Under the pieces are notes generated by a model, which was not told where the DNA came from, ran no database searches, and saw nothing but the letters and a program-made list of their open reading frames with translations. From assembly GCA_016787285.1 (NCBI GenBank), contig JAEUUV010000055.1, forward strand, positions 1 to 57,065: a DNA stretch of 57,065 nucleotides, written 5' to 3'. Shown here piece after piece: positions 19,344 to 34,700 of the stretch. This DNA comes from Saprospiraceae bacterium (lineage in GTDB: Bacteria; Bacteroidota; Bacteroidia; Chitinophagales; Saprospiraceae). Numbering within the stretch: position 1 is the stretch's first letter; each line of letters opens with the position of its first letter. A program made the position numbers and the translations under genes.

Positions 19344-20159
19344 TTATTTCACATCCGCCACGAGCGCCACAATCCGCAATGGCCCTCCGCTGCCGTGTTT
19401 GATTTTCATGGGTAGCGCCGCCACCCAAAGACCGGTGGGCGGGAGTTTGTCCAGGTTCGCCAGGTTCTCAAATGCCGGGATATTCTGCTGAAACAGAATC
19501 TGGTGGCTCTCGAACAGCGTGGACTGCCCGTAGTCAATACTCGGCGTGTCCAGTCCGATGGCGTGAATGCGGCGCTCGGTGGTCAGCCAGCGGGCTGCGT
19601 CGGGGTGCAGGCCGGGAAAGTGCAGTTTGGCCACTGCCGCCGGGCCGCGCTCGTCGGTGCCCATGTAGCGAATCCGGTCGGGCCAGTACCGACTGTAGCC
19701 TGTGCGTAACAGGACGATGGCGCCCTCCGGCAGGCGGCCATGTTGTTTTTCCCACGCTTCAAAATCCGCCACCGTTACCTGAAAATCCGGGTTCTTCAGG
19801 GCGTTTTCCGATACATCCACTACCACGGCATCACCGATCAGGTGTTCCAGCGGGATTTCGTGCATGGCCTGCTTGCCTTCGGCAAAATGCACCGGCGCGT
19901 CGAGGTGGGTGCCGCCGTGCTCGGCAGCGCAATAGTTGTACGCCGAGTAGTAAAACCCGCTGTCGGTAGTGCCTTCAAAAACCGTGTCAAGGCGGAAGCC
20001 GTCGGCAGTTGGCCAGTAAATCGTGGTTTCGTCAAAGACGTGGCTCAGATCAATCCAGGTTCCCTTCGGAAAGCGGGGTGGCTGTTTTTCCTCGGCGTAT
20101 GGCATACAGGAAGCGAGGCAGCAGAACAGGGCAATGAAAAAGCACAGGCGTTTTGTCAT
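19344..20159 (-). CDS. Cyclase-family metal-dependent hydrolase lipoprotein (kynurenine formamidase family)
   Basis: This is a 271-residue protein starting at ATG 20159, with a lipobox (LASC, Cys18), so membrane-attached. The family signature HGGTHLDAPVH (residues 81-91) supplies zinc or manganese ligands. 'WIDLSHVFDETTIYWP' is the typical start of the cyclase/KynB fold. Family members hydrolyse N-formylkynurenine, isatin or cyclic substrates. A lipoprotein form points to a periplasmic substrate, so I do not call it kynB, although a tryptophan 2,3-dioxygenase is encoded 25 kb away. It lies 37 nt after the GloVer gene and just upstream of the NTF2 operon, which has its own promoter. Confidence 0.88.
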   Translation of the reverse strand: MTKRLCFFIALFCCLASCMPYAEEKQPPRFPKGTWIDLSHVFDETTIYWPTADGFRLDTVFEGTTDSGFYYSAYNYCAAEHGGTHLDAPVHFAEGKQAMHEIPLEHLIGDAVVVDVSENALKNPDFQVTVADFEAWEKQHGRLPEGAIVLLRTGYSRYWPDRIRYMGTDERGPAAVAKLHFPGLHPDAARWLTTERRIHAIGLDTPSIDYGQSTLFESHQILFQQNIPAFENLANLDKLPPTGLWVAALPMKIKHGSGGPLRIVALVADVK

Positions 20160-20196
20160 AGGAAAGCGGTTTGTCAGACTAAAAAAACTCAAAACT

Positions 20197-22941
20197 TTAC
20201 TGCCCGATTCCGCTCACCATGAACACAAACGGGTTTTGCGGCAGATTGTCGTGCGTAACGACCACCAGTGCCCAGCGGTATCCGGGCGCCCCTGGTTGAA
20301 ACCGGACACTGAAAGGCGACGTACCGTTGGGAGGCACGGGTGTGGCCGGCATGGCAGTTACCGTGAAATCGGCGGCATGCTGCCCCGAGATGGTCACCAG
20401 TGGCGAGCCGGTCAGCTGCACTGGAACACCCATACTGAGGTTGCCGAATGTGTAGGTCTGGTCGCTTGAACCGCCTGCGGACACCGGGCCGAAGTCGGTG
20501 CCGTTGGCCGGATTGGGCGTCATGGACAGGTTGTAAACGGGGTATCCGTTATTCGAGCAGTACACCACACAGGCGCCTCCATCGTCCACCAAGCCGTTGC
20601 AGTCGTCGTCGAGGTTGTTGCAGAATTCCGCAGCGCCGGGGTAGATTGAGGAATTGCGGTCTTCACAATCGCCTGAATTTTCGGAAAAACCGTCGCCATC
20701 GTCGTCTGTATTGGCGGCATCAAGGGCGGTCAGTTGGGCGTATTGTGCGCGCGAGCCGTTTGTTCCATCCAGTTCGTCTATCACGGTGTACGTGTTGGTT
20801 GCCGGATCGAACTCGAAGACAACACCGGCATCGGTGCCGCTGCCGAACAGCGTGACGCCGTATAGTTTTCCACCCGAGAGAATCAGGCTGCCGTTCGGGT
20901 ATGCCCCGCCGGTGCCGTCGAACCAGTGGCGCACCGTGTAGGTACTTGTTGCCGGATCAAATTCGAAGAGCGTGCCGTAGGTATTTGTCCCGGACGACGA
21001 AGGCGTAAGGCCGTAGAGTTTGCCGTTAAAAAACGTCGGGGTACCATTGGGGTAGGCGCCGCCGGGCAGGTTGAAATGGTGTCTGACCTGAAAATGGTTG
21101 AAAAGCAGGTCGTACTCAAACAGCACGCCTTTGTTGCTGTTGCCGCCACCGCTCATGCCGAATAGTTTGTTGTTTACGGCCGCGAGGCCACCGCTACTTT
21201 GGTTACCATCTGCCCCGCTGAAGGCGTGTTTTATCCCGAACGTATCCGCGACGGGGTCATACTCAAAAAGGGTTCCGCCGCTGCCCGGGCCGCCGCTATG
21301 GGTGACTCCGGCGATTTTGTTGGCCACCTTGATCAGGTCTCCCACCGTGTAGCCGCCGTCGGCTACGTGATTAAAAAACCGTTTCACCTGAAACGTACTG
21401 GTTGCCGGGTCGTATTCGAACAGGACGCCCGGCAGGTTCGGATGGCCGTTTTCCGTCATACCGTACAACTTGCCGTTGAGCTCCGTCAATCCGCAGGAGG
21501 GCCGGGAACCGTCGGCGCCGCTGAAATGGTGCAACACCGTGTAGGCGTCGTTGACCGGGTTGAGTTCGTAAAGCACGCCCCCGTCGTACAGGCCGCCGTA
21601 CTCCGTGGTACCGTAAAGTTTGCCGGCGTATTCCAACAGACGCCCGCGCGGCGCGCGGCCCTGATCGGCACCCTGAAAATTGGTGAGCGGGATGAAGGTT
21701 GCTGTGCCCGGATCATAGGAAAATAGTTTTCCGGGGCTGTTGCTCAGGCCGTAGAGCAGGCCACCCAGTTCCAGCAGGCCGTTCAGGGAATTACCGGTAT
21801 TTGCCTGGGCCATAGAGAAGAGCGCCTGATAAGCATTAGTGCCGAGGTCATACTCGTACAGCACACCCGACGAGCCGCTGCCGCCTGTCATCGTCATTCC
21901 GTATAGTTTGCCGGCCACAAGCGTCAGATCGCCCTCCGGAAAAGCACCGTCGGAAAAATCGAAATCGTGCAGGGGCGTGTAGGTGTCGGTGCCTGGCTGG
22001 TAGGAAAACAGCACTCCGGCGCCGTTGCTGCCTCCCTGGTTGGCTGTGCCGTACAGGGTGCCTGCATCGGTCGTGAGCGCGGACAAGGGGCGGCGGCCTC
22101 CTGTGCCGTCGAAATCATACAGTTCCTGGTAGGCTAACGGCCCGGGGTCGAACTCGAAGATCACTCCGTCGTTGTTGGCGCCGCCGGATTCAGTCGTACC
22201 GTAGAGTTTTCCTCCCACAACGGCGAGGCTGCCCACTGGCCGGGCGCCGCCACCCGAGGCGCCGAAGTTATGCCACGACTGATAGGCATTGCCCGACGGA
22301 TCGAAACGAAACAGCACGCCCGAACTTTCCGAGCCACCCGCATAGGTGGTTCCGTAAAAAACGCCACCCAGTTCGGTCATGCCGCTTTTGGGATCAGCCG
22401 CATCGCCGTTGTTTGAAAAAGCGTGGACTACGGCATAGGCCTGCGTCCCGAGGTCGTATTCGAAAATTACGCCCCGGCCGCCGGGGCCGCCGAAAGAGGT
22501 CATGCCATACAGTTTGCCCGAAGATTCAAGAAGCCGACCAATGGGTCCAGCGCCGGTCGGATAGTCGAACGTGTAGAGCGCCGAGTAGGTTTTTGCCACC
22601 GGATCGTACTCGAATAACACACCAAAGTCGTTCGCGCCGCCGCTGCCGGTCACGCCGTACAGCTTGCCGTTAGCGGCTTGCATCAAGGTAGCGTGTACCG
22701 GATTGGCCCCTTCGGTTTTGGGAAAGTCAACCACCGTGGTGATGCTCCCCCCCTGGGCCTTGAATATCGTCCCGAAACCGTTGATGCCGCCCTCCGAGCC
22801 GTAGCCGTACAGGGTGTTGGGCTGCGCCAAAATCAGCGCAGGACTGCTCAGAATGAGGAGGAACAGCAGAGGCAACACACATTTTCCGAGTATTGCTTGT
22901 GTGTCGGATGTGTGCCTGAAGTTGGTGTTATTTCGTTTCAT
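20197..22941 (-). CDS. Secreted GloVer-repeat protein with MopRM-like motif and choice-of-anchor-D domain
   Basis: This is a 914-residue exported protein (signal peptide to about residue 40, '…SSPALILAQ'). Residues about 43-760 are about 14 tandem repeats of roughly 50 residues with the core 'GKLYGTTESGGANNDGVIFE' (GloVer/TIGR03803-type repeats), expected to form a beta-propeller-like structure. They are followed by an Asp-rich Ca-binding-like segment and 'EFCNNLDDDCNGLVDDGGAC', a motif of the MopRM putative metal-binding kind. The last 100 residues are an ASPM/SPD-2/Hydin-like (choice-of-anchor D) beta sandwich ending 'NPFVFMVSGIGQ'. Unusually, no type A or B T9SS tail follows. The next gene upstream ends with the same domain. 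Surface location is inferred; no enzymatic motif is seen. Confidence 0.85.
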   Translation of the reverse strand: MKRNNTNFRHTSDTQAILGKCVLPLLFLLILSSPALILAQPNTLYGYGSEGGINGFGTIFKAQGGSITTVVDFPKTEGANPVHATLMQAANGKLYGVTGSGGANDFGVLFEYDPVAKTYSALYTFDYPTGAGPIGRLLESSGKLYGMTSFGGPGGRGVIFEYDLGTQAYAVVHAFSNNGDAADPKSGMTELGGVFYGTTYAGGSESSGVLFRFDPSGNAYQSWHNFGASGGGARPVGSLAVVGGKLYGTTESGGANNDGVIFEFDPGPLAYQELYDFDGTGGRRPLSALTTDAGTLYGTANQGGSNGAGVLFSYQPGTDTYTPLHDFDFSDGAFPEGDLTLVAGKLYGMTMTGGSGSSGVLYEYDLGTNAYQALFSMAQANTGNSLNGLLELGGLLYGLSNSPGKLFSYDPGTATFIPLTNFQGADQGRAPRGRLLEYAGKLYGTTEYGGLYDGGVLYELNPVNDAYTVLHHFSGADGSRPSCGLTELNGKLYGMTENGHPNLPGVLFEYDPATSTFQVKRFFNHVADGGYTVGDLIKVANKIAGVTHSGGPGSGGTLFEYDPVADTFGIKHAFSGADGNQSSGGLAAVNNKLFGMSGGGNSNKGVLFEYDLLFNHFQVRHHFNLPGGAYPNGTPTFFNGKLYGLTPSSSGTNTYGTLFEFDPATSTYTVRHWFDGTGGAYPNGSLILSGGKLYGVTLFGSGTDAGVVFEFDPATNTYTVIDELDGTNGSRAQYAQLTALDAANTDDDGDGFSENSGDCEDRNSSIYPGAAEFCNNLDDDCNGLVDDGGACVVYCSNNGYPVYNLSMTPNPANGTDFGPVSAGGSSDQTYTFGNLSMGVPVQLTGSPLVTISGQHAADFTVTAMPATPVPPNGTSPFSVRFQPGAPGYRWALVVVTHDNLPQNPFVFMVSGIGQ

Positions 22942-22971
22942 TGGATAAAATTTAGTGCGTTAAACATGGCC

Positions 22972-23008
22972 ATAAACCTTCCAGGTTTTCAAAACCTGGA
23001 AGGTTTAT
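22972..23008. repeat. Perfect 18-bp palindrome, copy 1
   Basis: Arms 22972-22989 (ATAAACCTTCCAGGTTTT) and 22991-23008 are exactly complementary around a single C. It lies between the alpha-amylase and GloVer genes. A second copy is at 50075-50101. It behaves like a dispersed REP-type palindrome and may also terminate the amylase transcript. Confidence 0.8.
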
Positions 23009-23095
23009 TCTGCTCAAAACAGAGCAATTAATGCCGTAGTTGCCGTCCTCGCCAACAACGGCCAACTCAAAACCCGAAACTCAAAACTCAAAACT

Positions 23096-27094
<3,999 letters not shown>

Positions 27095-27119
27095 GAGACG
27101 GAAGCGATTATTGGACGGA

Positions 27120-27127
27120 CAAAAGTA
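27120..27127 (-). promoter_or_regulatory. -7 box TACTTTTG for the alpha-amylase
   Basis: The plus strand reads CAAAAGTA. This is an exact TAnnTTTG match on the minus strand, 26 nt before the chosen amylase start, and it supports that start. No -33 box is evident. Confidence 0.6.
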
Positions 27128-27209
27128 GGAAATGAAATCCGGAAAGTCATCTGACCGCTTTTCAATGCTCCCCGGCGGTATGGCGTTTACAATCGGCATC
27201 AATTCAGAC

Positions 27210-28670
27210 TTACTTCCTGCGTCCTGCCAGCCATTTTACAGCCGCTTCCAAAGCAGCGTCTTTTCCGTCGGCGCCGGGTGCAAGCACTTCGTCCGGCACA
27301 ATTTTGCTTCCGTAAAGCACCCCCTCACGGTCGGCGTAGATGGAGGTAGTCAGTAAAATTTGTGCGCCGTCGCGAAGTGGATAACTTTGATTGCCGGTGG
27401 ACAGCCCGACAGTCGGCTCGCCGAAACTCCGGGTATTGGGTCGTTTGCGGAACGCCACGGTCACCACTTCGCCCGAACTACCAGTCCGTGGCCCGGTCAG
27501 CACGGCCACCGGCGCCTGCTTTTGGCGGAGTTTGTATGGCTTTCGGCCGACTTTTGTGATTGCAGTTTTTCCGATACCGGCAGCGCCTTTCCGGTAAAAC
27601 CAGGTTTCCGGTTTTTCCCGACCCGGTACGACGAAATACCCGCACACGCCTTCGCCGAGCAGCGGCCCGATGCCGGCAAGCATGGGCCAGCAGTTGCCGC
27701 CGCCATTGCCGCGCAGGTCAAGTATCCAGCCCTGGGGTCGCATCCGGTCGAGCGAGTCCAGCAGGTTGTGCAGTTGGTCGGCAAACCAGGTGTTCAGGGC
27801 GTCGCTGCCGCTGCTTACTGCGGGCATTTTCAGGCAGGCGATTTTCCCGTCCAGCATTTCGCCCGTAGTCAGCGGCATTTCCCGGAATGCTACTGCATCG
27901 GGTTGGCTCCATTCCGAGGCAGCTGTGGCGCCCATGAGAAAACTGTGTTTGTCTTTCAGTTTGCCCAACGCATACCGGATTGCCGGATAACAACCGGAAT
28001 ACGCCGTTTGTCCGGAGATCATCAACAAGGCCAGTTCCCGAACTTTGGGCCAGTTGGCCGAGTCTCGGTGCAGGGCATTTTGTTGAATCATATCCAGGGC
28101 TTCGGTCAGGTAGGTGCGCAGGGAGTCAGGTACTTGTTCGGCGCCGATGGGAATTTCCGTGACGGCAAACGAATCAAACCACACCCGGCCCTGTCCCACC
28201 AGCAGCCCGCCGATCTGGATTTCGTTGGCTGTTTCTTCTACAAAAAACTCGGTAGCCACTTCCGTCCAGTCTGCAGTACCGTTCAAATTCCGGGCATGCA
28301 TATTGTCGAAAAACAGGCTGTTTTCGCCTTCAAATACATTGATCCAGATGCCGGTGTATTGCTCCACGGCTTCTCGTTTGAGGTAACCCGATACCCGAAA
28401 CTTGCGAACAACCGCACTTGGCGGCAGGGCTACCAATTGCGAAAAAGCGCCAAAGCCTTTGCCGGGGATGCTCTTCAAAAACAAAGACGATCGGCCTGCG
28501 TGGCGAGTCAGGGTATCGCGTCCGGTCTCATACAGCCGGTTGGATCGCCAGCCGTGCAAGCCGGAAGTAAAGGCCGTATCCGCCTGTTCAAAACCGGGAT
28601 TGAGCAGGGTCTGGCTTGAGGTAATCCGGCTTAAGGCAAAAAGAACAGAAATAATGGCGAGTCGTTTCAT
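27210..28670 (-). CDS. Secreted S41-family (C-terminal processing-like) serine peptidase
   Basis: This is a 486-residue protein with a signal peptide of about 20 residues. Residues 21-175 are a galactose-binding/CBM-like beta sandwich ('LLNPGFEQADTAFTSGLHGW', 'WTEVATEFFVEE'). Residues about 185-486 are an S41 peptidase domain: 'GWILDLRGNGGGNCWPML' (the DLRGNGGG block) and 'LTGPRTGSSGE', where Ser398 aligns with the nucleophile of TxSAGE. No PDZ domain is obvious. There is no T9SS tail, so a periplasmic or unanchored extracytoplasmic location is likely. It lies 37 nt downstream of the giant repeat protein gene and 115 nt before the amylase start. Confidence 0.88.
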   Translation of the reverse strand: MKRLAIISVLFALSRITSSQTLLNPGFEQADTAFTSGLHGWRSNRLYETGRDTLTRHAGRSSLFLKSIPGKGFGAFSQLVALPPSAVVRKFRVSGYLKREAVEQYTGIWINVFEGENSLFFDNMHARNLNGTADWTEVATEFFVEETANEIQIGGLLVGQGRVWFDSFAVTEIPIGAEQVPDSLRTYLTEALDMIQQNALHRDSANWPKVRELALLMISGQTAYSGCYPAIRYALGKLKDKHSFLMGATAASEWSQPDAVAFREMPLTTGEMLDGKIACLKMPAVSSGSDALNTWFADQLHNLLDSLDRMRPQGWILDLRGNGGGNCWPMLAGIGPLLGEGVCGYFVVPGREKPETWFYRKGAAGIGKTAITKVGRKPYKLRQKQAPVAVLTGPRTGSSGEVVTVAFRKRPNTRSFGEPTVGLSTGNQSYPLRDGAQILLTTSIYADREGVLYGSKIVPDEVLAPGADGKDAALEAAVKWLAGRRK

Positions 28671-28707
28671 ACTTGAATTACGGATCAATTTTGTGCGCGT
28701 TGATTCC

Positions 28708-31700
28708 TTACCGCTGAATCACCAAAAAACCCTTCCTCGGCTTGTCCTCCGCCGGCAATTTCACCACCCAGAAATACGTGCCCACGGGCAACGGCTGCCC
28801 GTTGTAGGTGCCCTCCCAGTCGTTGTTGTACGGTTTGGCGTAAAAAACCTGATCGCCGAATTCGTTGAAAATCGTCACCTCGTTTTCGAGGTTGCCCTCG
28901 CCGCCCGCTAAGCAGTAAAACGGAATGACAAACATATCGTTGATGCCGTCGCTATTCGGCGTGATGAGCGTGGGCACCCGGCACTCGCCGGCTTCCTGCA
29001 CATCGAAGTACAATGTGGCCATGCTGCACGCGCAGGCCGGGTTCAGGTTGCACAGTTCATAGATCAATTGATCCCGTCCGTCAAAGGTCAGATCGGGCAG
29101 GTAACTGAATACACCGACGCTTGTTTCCGACCAGAGGCCGTGCTTGGGCGGATCCAGCACCCGCAAGGTGAACTGCGGTGGTACAATGTCGTTGAGCAGC
29201 ACATTCGCCGTCACTTGTGTGCCGAAGGACACCGAAACACTGTCTTCGTAGGCTGTGGGTTCCAGGTCGTAGTACACCACCACGGTGTCGCGCGAGCGGT
29301 CGCCGCACAGGCCGCCGTTGGTTTCCCAGAGGAAGCGGTTGGCGCCGAACTGGAGGTCGCACACGATGGTCGCAGACGTGTTGCGGCTGTTGATCACGAG
29401 GCCCGGGTTTTGCAAGGAATCCAGGTAAAACCACTTGCCCGTTTCAAAAGCGTCGAGGCTGGTGGCCTGAAGCAGGGTGCAGGAATCGGTGATGCACAGC
29501 GTTTGGTCCAGCCCTGCAAAAGGCTGTTTGCCAATGGTATGCACGGTTACGGATGCCGTATCTGCCGGACAGCCCGGCACTTTCAGAATCCAGTAAAAAA
29601 AGAAGGTGTTGGCGTTGGCGGGCAGGTTGCGCACCACCGTGTTGGGGGCGGCGGAGTTGTCGAACGTTATAGGCGGCTGGAAGAGTGCCTGTCCGGGCGG
29701 TTGTTTCCAGAACCCCGAACTGCTCATGCCCTGAATGGCGTTGAGTTGTACGGTGTCGGAAAAGCAGGTCACTTTCAGGTCGTTCACTACCCGCGCCTCC
29801 TCGAAGGCGTTGACGGTGACCCGGACGGTATCCCGGCTGAAGTTTTTGCACGAACCGTTGGACAGGGCCCACTCAAAGCGGTACGCATTTCCGGCAGTAG
29901 CGCCCACCACCAGCGAGGTCGGAGCGGGCTGATTCACAATAGTTACCGCCGGCCCGCCGACAAGCGACCACAGGCCGGCGCCTGCCGAAGGTATTGAGGC
30001 AGACAGATTGAACGGAGTAGCGTCGCAGGCGAAAAAGTCGTCGCCGGCAAACGCTGTAACCCCGCTCGGAACGGTATCCAACTGAGCCTGTGCCGGAGCC
30101 GATGCCGCCGAAAGGCAACCGTTCAGGAGCGCGTACACGACAAAACCATTCGGGCCGGACTGCAGACCGGTCAACGGACTTAACGTGAAATTCAGGGCAA
30201 ACGACGGCGGCCCGAGCGGAGCCTGGGTCAGCGCATTGTACCAGATGTATTGTGCGCCGGGCGTAGCGGTAGCCGGGGAAATGCCGAGTTCCAGACTGCT
30301 GCCTGCCTGACTCAGGCAAGCCGGTGCTATGGGCAAAATAGCCGGTGCGGGCGGACGTGCGCGGATTTCCACACAAACCGGATTGCTCTGCGGAGACACA
30401 CAGCCGTTCACCGAAACCGTGGCCGTGTAGCAGCCCTGGTGCGTCGCCGCATTTGCCTGCGGGATGAACGGATTTTGTACGCCTGCAACAAAACTCGGCC
30501 CCGTCCACGCATACGTCCCGCCCGGTACAGCGGAAGCAAACAAACGCAAGGTATCGCCCGCACACACCGGCGAATTGGAACTCGGCACCGGTGCCGGCGG
30601 GATGGGATGCACGGTTACCGTGACCGTTTCCGAAGGCGCCGACGAACACCCGGCGGCCTTGGCCACCAGCCAGTAGTCGCCGCTGTGTTGCTGGCCGGCA
30701 TTGGTTATGATGAGGTTGGCCTGTGCCTGCGTAATGATGCCGTTGGGGGTGTGCCACTCAAACTGCACATTGCTGCCGTAGGCATTTACGTTTTGCACCG
30801 AAATGGTGAGCGTGGAACCCACGCACAAGCCCTGGTTGGGGCCAAGCAACGGACGATCCGGCTGGCGTTGCACATTGATCGTGGTGGAATTCGGGTTGGA
30901 CACACAGCCGCTCATGTCGGTCACCACGAGGTTGTAGGTGCCGTTGTCGCTCGTGCAGACTTTCGGAATGACCGGCTGCGGGAGGGATGAATGAAACATA
31001 TTCGGCCCTGTCCAGGAATATGTCAGCGGGCCGTTTTGGGTGAAAATGGTCGCCTGAAGCAAAGCGTCGGTAGCGCAATCCACACAAGCCGGCGCCGTGT
31101 GTGTGACCGAAGTGATTTCCGGCGGGGAAATGACCAGCACCGGAACGGTGGCCACGTTGGTGCATCCGTTGGCGGTACTGACGGTCACGACATAGTTCCC
31201 GGTAGCCGGCATGTTGGTAGCGGCATTGGCGCCGATGGCGTCAAAGTTGTCCGGCCCGGACCACACAAACGTCACGTCCTGCATGGTCGAATTGGCACTC
31301 AGCGTCAGCGTAGCCCCCTGACAAACCGGCGAATTGGAAGTGGCTGAAATGTTGGGGAAATTCTGAACCTGCACATTGAACGGGTCGGACAGGTCGGAGG
31401 TGCAATTGTTTTGCATCACCTGCAAACGCCAGCCGCCCGAGTGCATCGTCGGAGAGGCGTTGGGGATAATCAGCGTATTGATCGAAGTATTGGTCGCGAC
31501 TAAGTTTGGCGGCGGCGAAATCCACTGGTATTGCCCGGCGGTAGGGATGTCGGTGCAGGTCAACTGGATGGTATCGCCCGCGCAGGCGGTAGCGTCACCG
31601 CTGATCTGCGGTTTTGGTGGCTTGGGCCGCACTTCCACATTTACCGTGACCGGCAGCGACGAACAGCCGTTGGCAGACACGATCAGGGTGTACGTACCCG

Positions 31701-34700
31701 CATGAAACGCTTGCGCACAGGAAGTCACGAGCGGGAATTGAGCCGAACTGACAAAACTGCCTGGCCCCGTCCATGAGTAGGTGATGCCCGGGCCTTGCAC
31801 ATTGGTTCCCAAGGAAATCGGCTCGCAGGTACACACGGAAATGGTCGGATTGACCACTGTTGCCACCGGGCGAGCCTGCACCGTCACTTCTTTCACTTCC
31901 GAGGGCAGCGACACGCAGCCGTCGGAGGTCACCTTCACGTGGAACTGATACACGCCCGGAAACAGGTTAGCCATCTGGAACATCGGGATCGGCGTGGTGC
32001 CCAGCAGCGTCGCATTGGCCGGCGTGCCCGCAAACCACGAGTACGACACCGTGGTGCCGCCGAAGGTTTGGCACTGTAAGGTTAGCACCGTTCCCGAGCA
32101 AATCAGGGGCGGCACCGTGAGCACCGGCTGTGTCGGCAGGTTGGTCAAATCCAGCAAAACACTGCCCGAGGCGGTGCACCCCGTAGGGCCGGTCACCGTT
32201 ACTACATAAGTGCCTTCGTTGGCGCTGGAGGTCATGGGGATAATCGGGTTGGGGTTCATGGAAACGAAACTGGCCGGCCCGTTCCATAAGTAGGTGTAAC
32301 CCGTTCCAGGCGCCGGCGGGTTGGCGGAAAACTGTACCGGCCCGCCTTCGCATACGCCCGCCGTAACCGTAGGAATGGGAGCCACCGTTTCCACGCGTAC
32401 CGTCGTTGTGCAAGTACCGGTGTTGCCGGAGGTGTCGGTCACGGTGAGCGTCACCGTGTAAATGTTATTCGGCGGCGCCGCCATGTTACAGGTAAATGCA
32501 GTTTGCGACAGCGCAAACGAGAGGTTGGTGCCGGAGCAGTTGTCCATGCTGCCGTTATTCACCTCTTGCGGCGTCAGCACGTAATTGACCGAGCCGTGCG
32601 GGTTGGTAAAAATGGTAGTGGGCTGGCATTTGGCCACCGGCGGCACAGTGTCGCGCACCGTGATGCTGAATGTTGCCGTGCCGGTGTTGCCGCTGTTGTC
32701 GGTGGTTTTGTACTGCACGACGTAGGCGCCGGGCGGGAGCGAAATGCTCGTTTGGCCGCCGTTCAACTGTCCGGACTGGACCAATTGCACCCCTTTGCGC
32801 ACCTCGTATTCGACCACGGCATAATTGTAGGTCAGGACGGCTTCCATCGTACTGATTCCGTCGAAGTTGCCGGCATTCAGCGGCCCGCAGGGATTGATGA
32901 AGTCTGTGAAATTTACCACGTTCCGGTTTGCCTGAAGCAGGAAACCGGCTGCGCCGTTGGCCGCCCAGGTATTGATTTGCGCTGCAGAAACGGGAATGGT
33001 GGTTTCGTGTACGTCCGTGCATTGGCCGGAGGTGGAAATATCGGTAGTGTCAAGAAAACCGCCCTGTTCATCCAGCACGCGGAAAAATTCCCCGGGATTG
33101 CCGTTGTCGCCTTTGTGCCGGATGGTGAGCGTCCCGCCCGATACGGCGTTGGGCAACAAGCCCGGAATGTTCAGAATGGTATTTTTCGGCACCCAGCCGG
33201 CGTTGGGGTCGGATTCAAACTGCACGGGCGCCACACCGGAGGTTTTGCTCAGGTTGGCCGAAAAGGCGCAGTTTTCCTGCAAGGCAGGGAATGGCAGCGT
33301 GATGCTCACCAGGCAATTAAGTGCCCCGACATGGGTCGTAATATTTGCCGGCGCCGTCACCACCGGTGGTTCCATATCCGCCACATGCACCACGGTGGTA
33401 GCCGTTGTGGTATTCCCCGCACAATCCATTGCTTCGTACACCACAGCATGGTTGCCGGTATCCAGGAAAAAACTGCTTGCCGGCGGGTACGCCAACTCCG
33501 GGCCACCATCCACCGAACAGGTGATGGTGACCGGTATTTGCGGGGTAGCTACATTGTAACTCAGGGTGGCGCGTGCCCGATCCTCCCCTGGGCAAAATGC
33601 GTTGCAGGCCTCGGCCCCGATACCGTTCGGCGTCAGGGTGATGTTCAACTGACCATCGGCAAGCCAAGTGTTGAGCAGCGCCGCCGGCAGCGTAAATGTG
33701 GTATCGCTGAAGCCACAGGACACGTTGGTCTGTTTGGTGCGCCCGATCAGATACCCGCCTTCTCCAAGTACCTGAAATGTCTCCGAAAGTAGTTCCGAAT
33801 CGGCATTATCGAGGTAGATGGTCAGGGTGGCATTTCCGAGCACCGGCGTGTTGGGCGGCATGTTGGGCGAAGCCCAGGAAAACACGACCGGGTTGACCGG
33901 CACCAGATCAACGGGTACACCGCTTGCCGTCAGCACCACCGTATCGCGCAGCGTCACCGGGCCGGACTGCGCCGTGCAGTCGTCAAAAACCGACAGGAGC
34001 ACCGGCACCTGAACATTGGCCCCGCAAAGCCCCGGCGCTGTGGGTACATGCACGGTATCAAGGGCGACTACCTCCGGCCCGGTTCGGTCCAGCACAGTGA
34101 TGGTTTGGGTATACGTGCGGCTGTTGCTGCAATTGTCCACCACCGTCCATTCGCGCCGCACCTGATAGTTGGCCCAGTGCGCGCAGTTCGCCGGGTTGGG
34201 GTCTTGCAGCAGGGTTTGCACAAAGGTGATGTCCACCGTTTCGTCGCAGTTGTCGGTGCCGGAAACAGCGCCCGGCGCCGGTGGCGGCGGTACCTGATTG
34301 CACTCCACCGTCACGTCGCCGGGTACACCGACGAGCACGGGTTTCACGGTATCCACCACATGCACATTTTGGGAAAACTGCCTGGTATTGCCGCACACAT
34401 CCGTGCTTTGCCAGGTCAGAATTTTCGTGTAGGTATCCCCGCAGCCGGGATTGTCAATGATTTCGCTAATCAGAGTCGGCGCCGAAGCGATGCCCGTACA
34501 AACGTCCGCAGCGGTGGGTGGCGGCGTAATGGGCAGCACTTCGCACACGAGCGTAGTGTCCAAAAATCCGGTTATGGCCGGAGGGATATTTTCCACTACC
34601 GTGATGACCTGCTGCGTGGTGGTGGTATTGCCGCAGTCGTCGCTTACCACGAAGGTGCGGGTGATGGTGTAGGCATAATGCCCGCAGGTGGCCGGGTTCG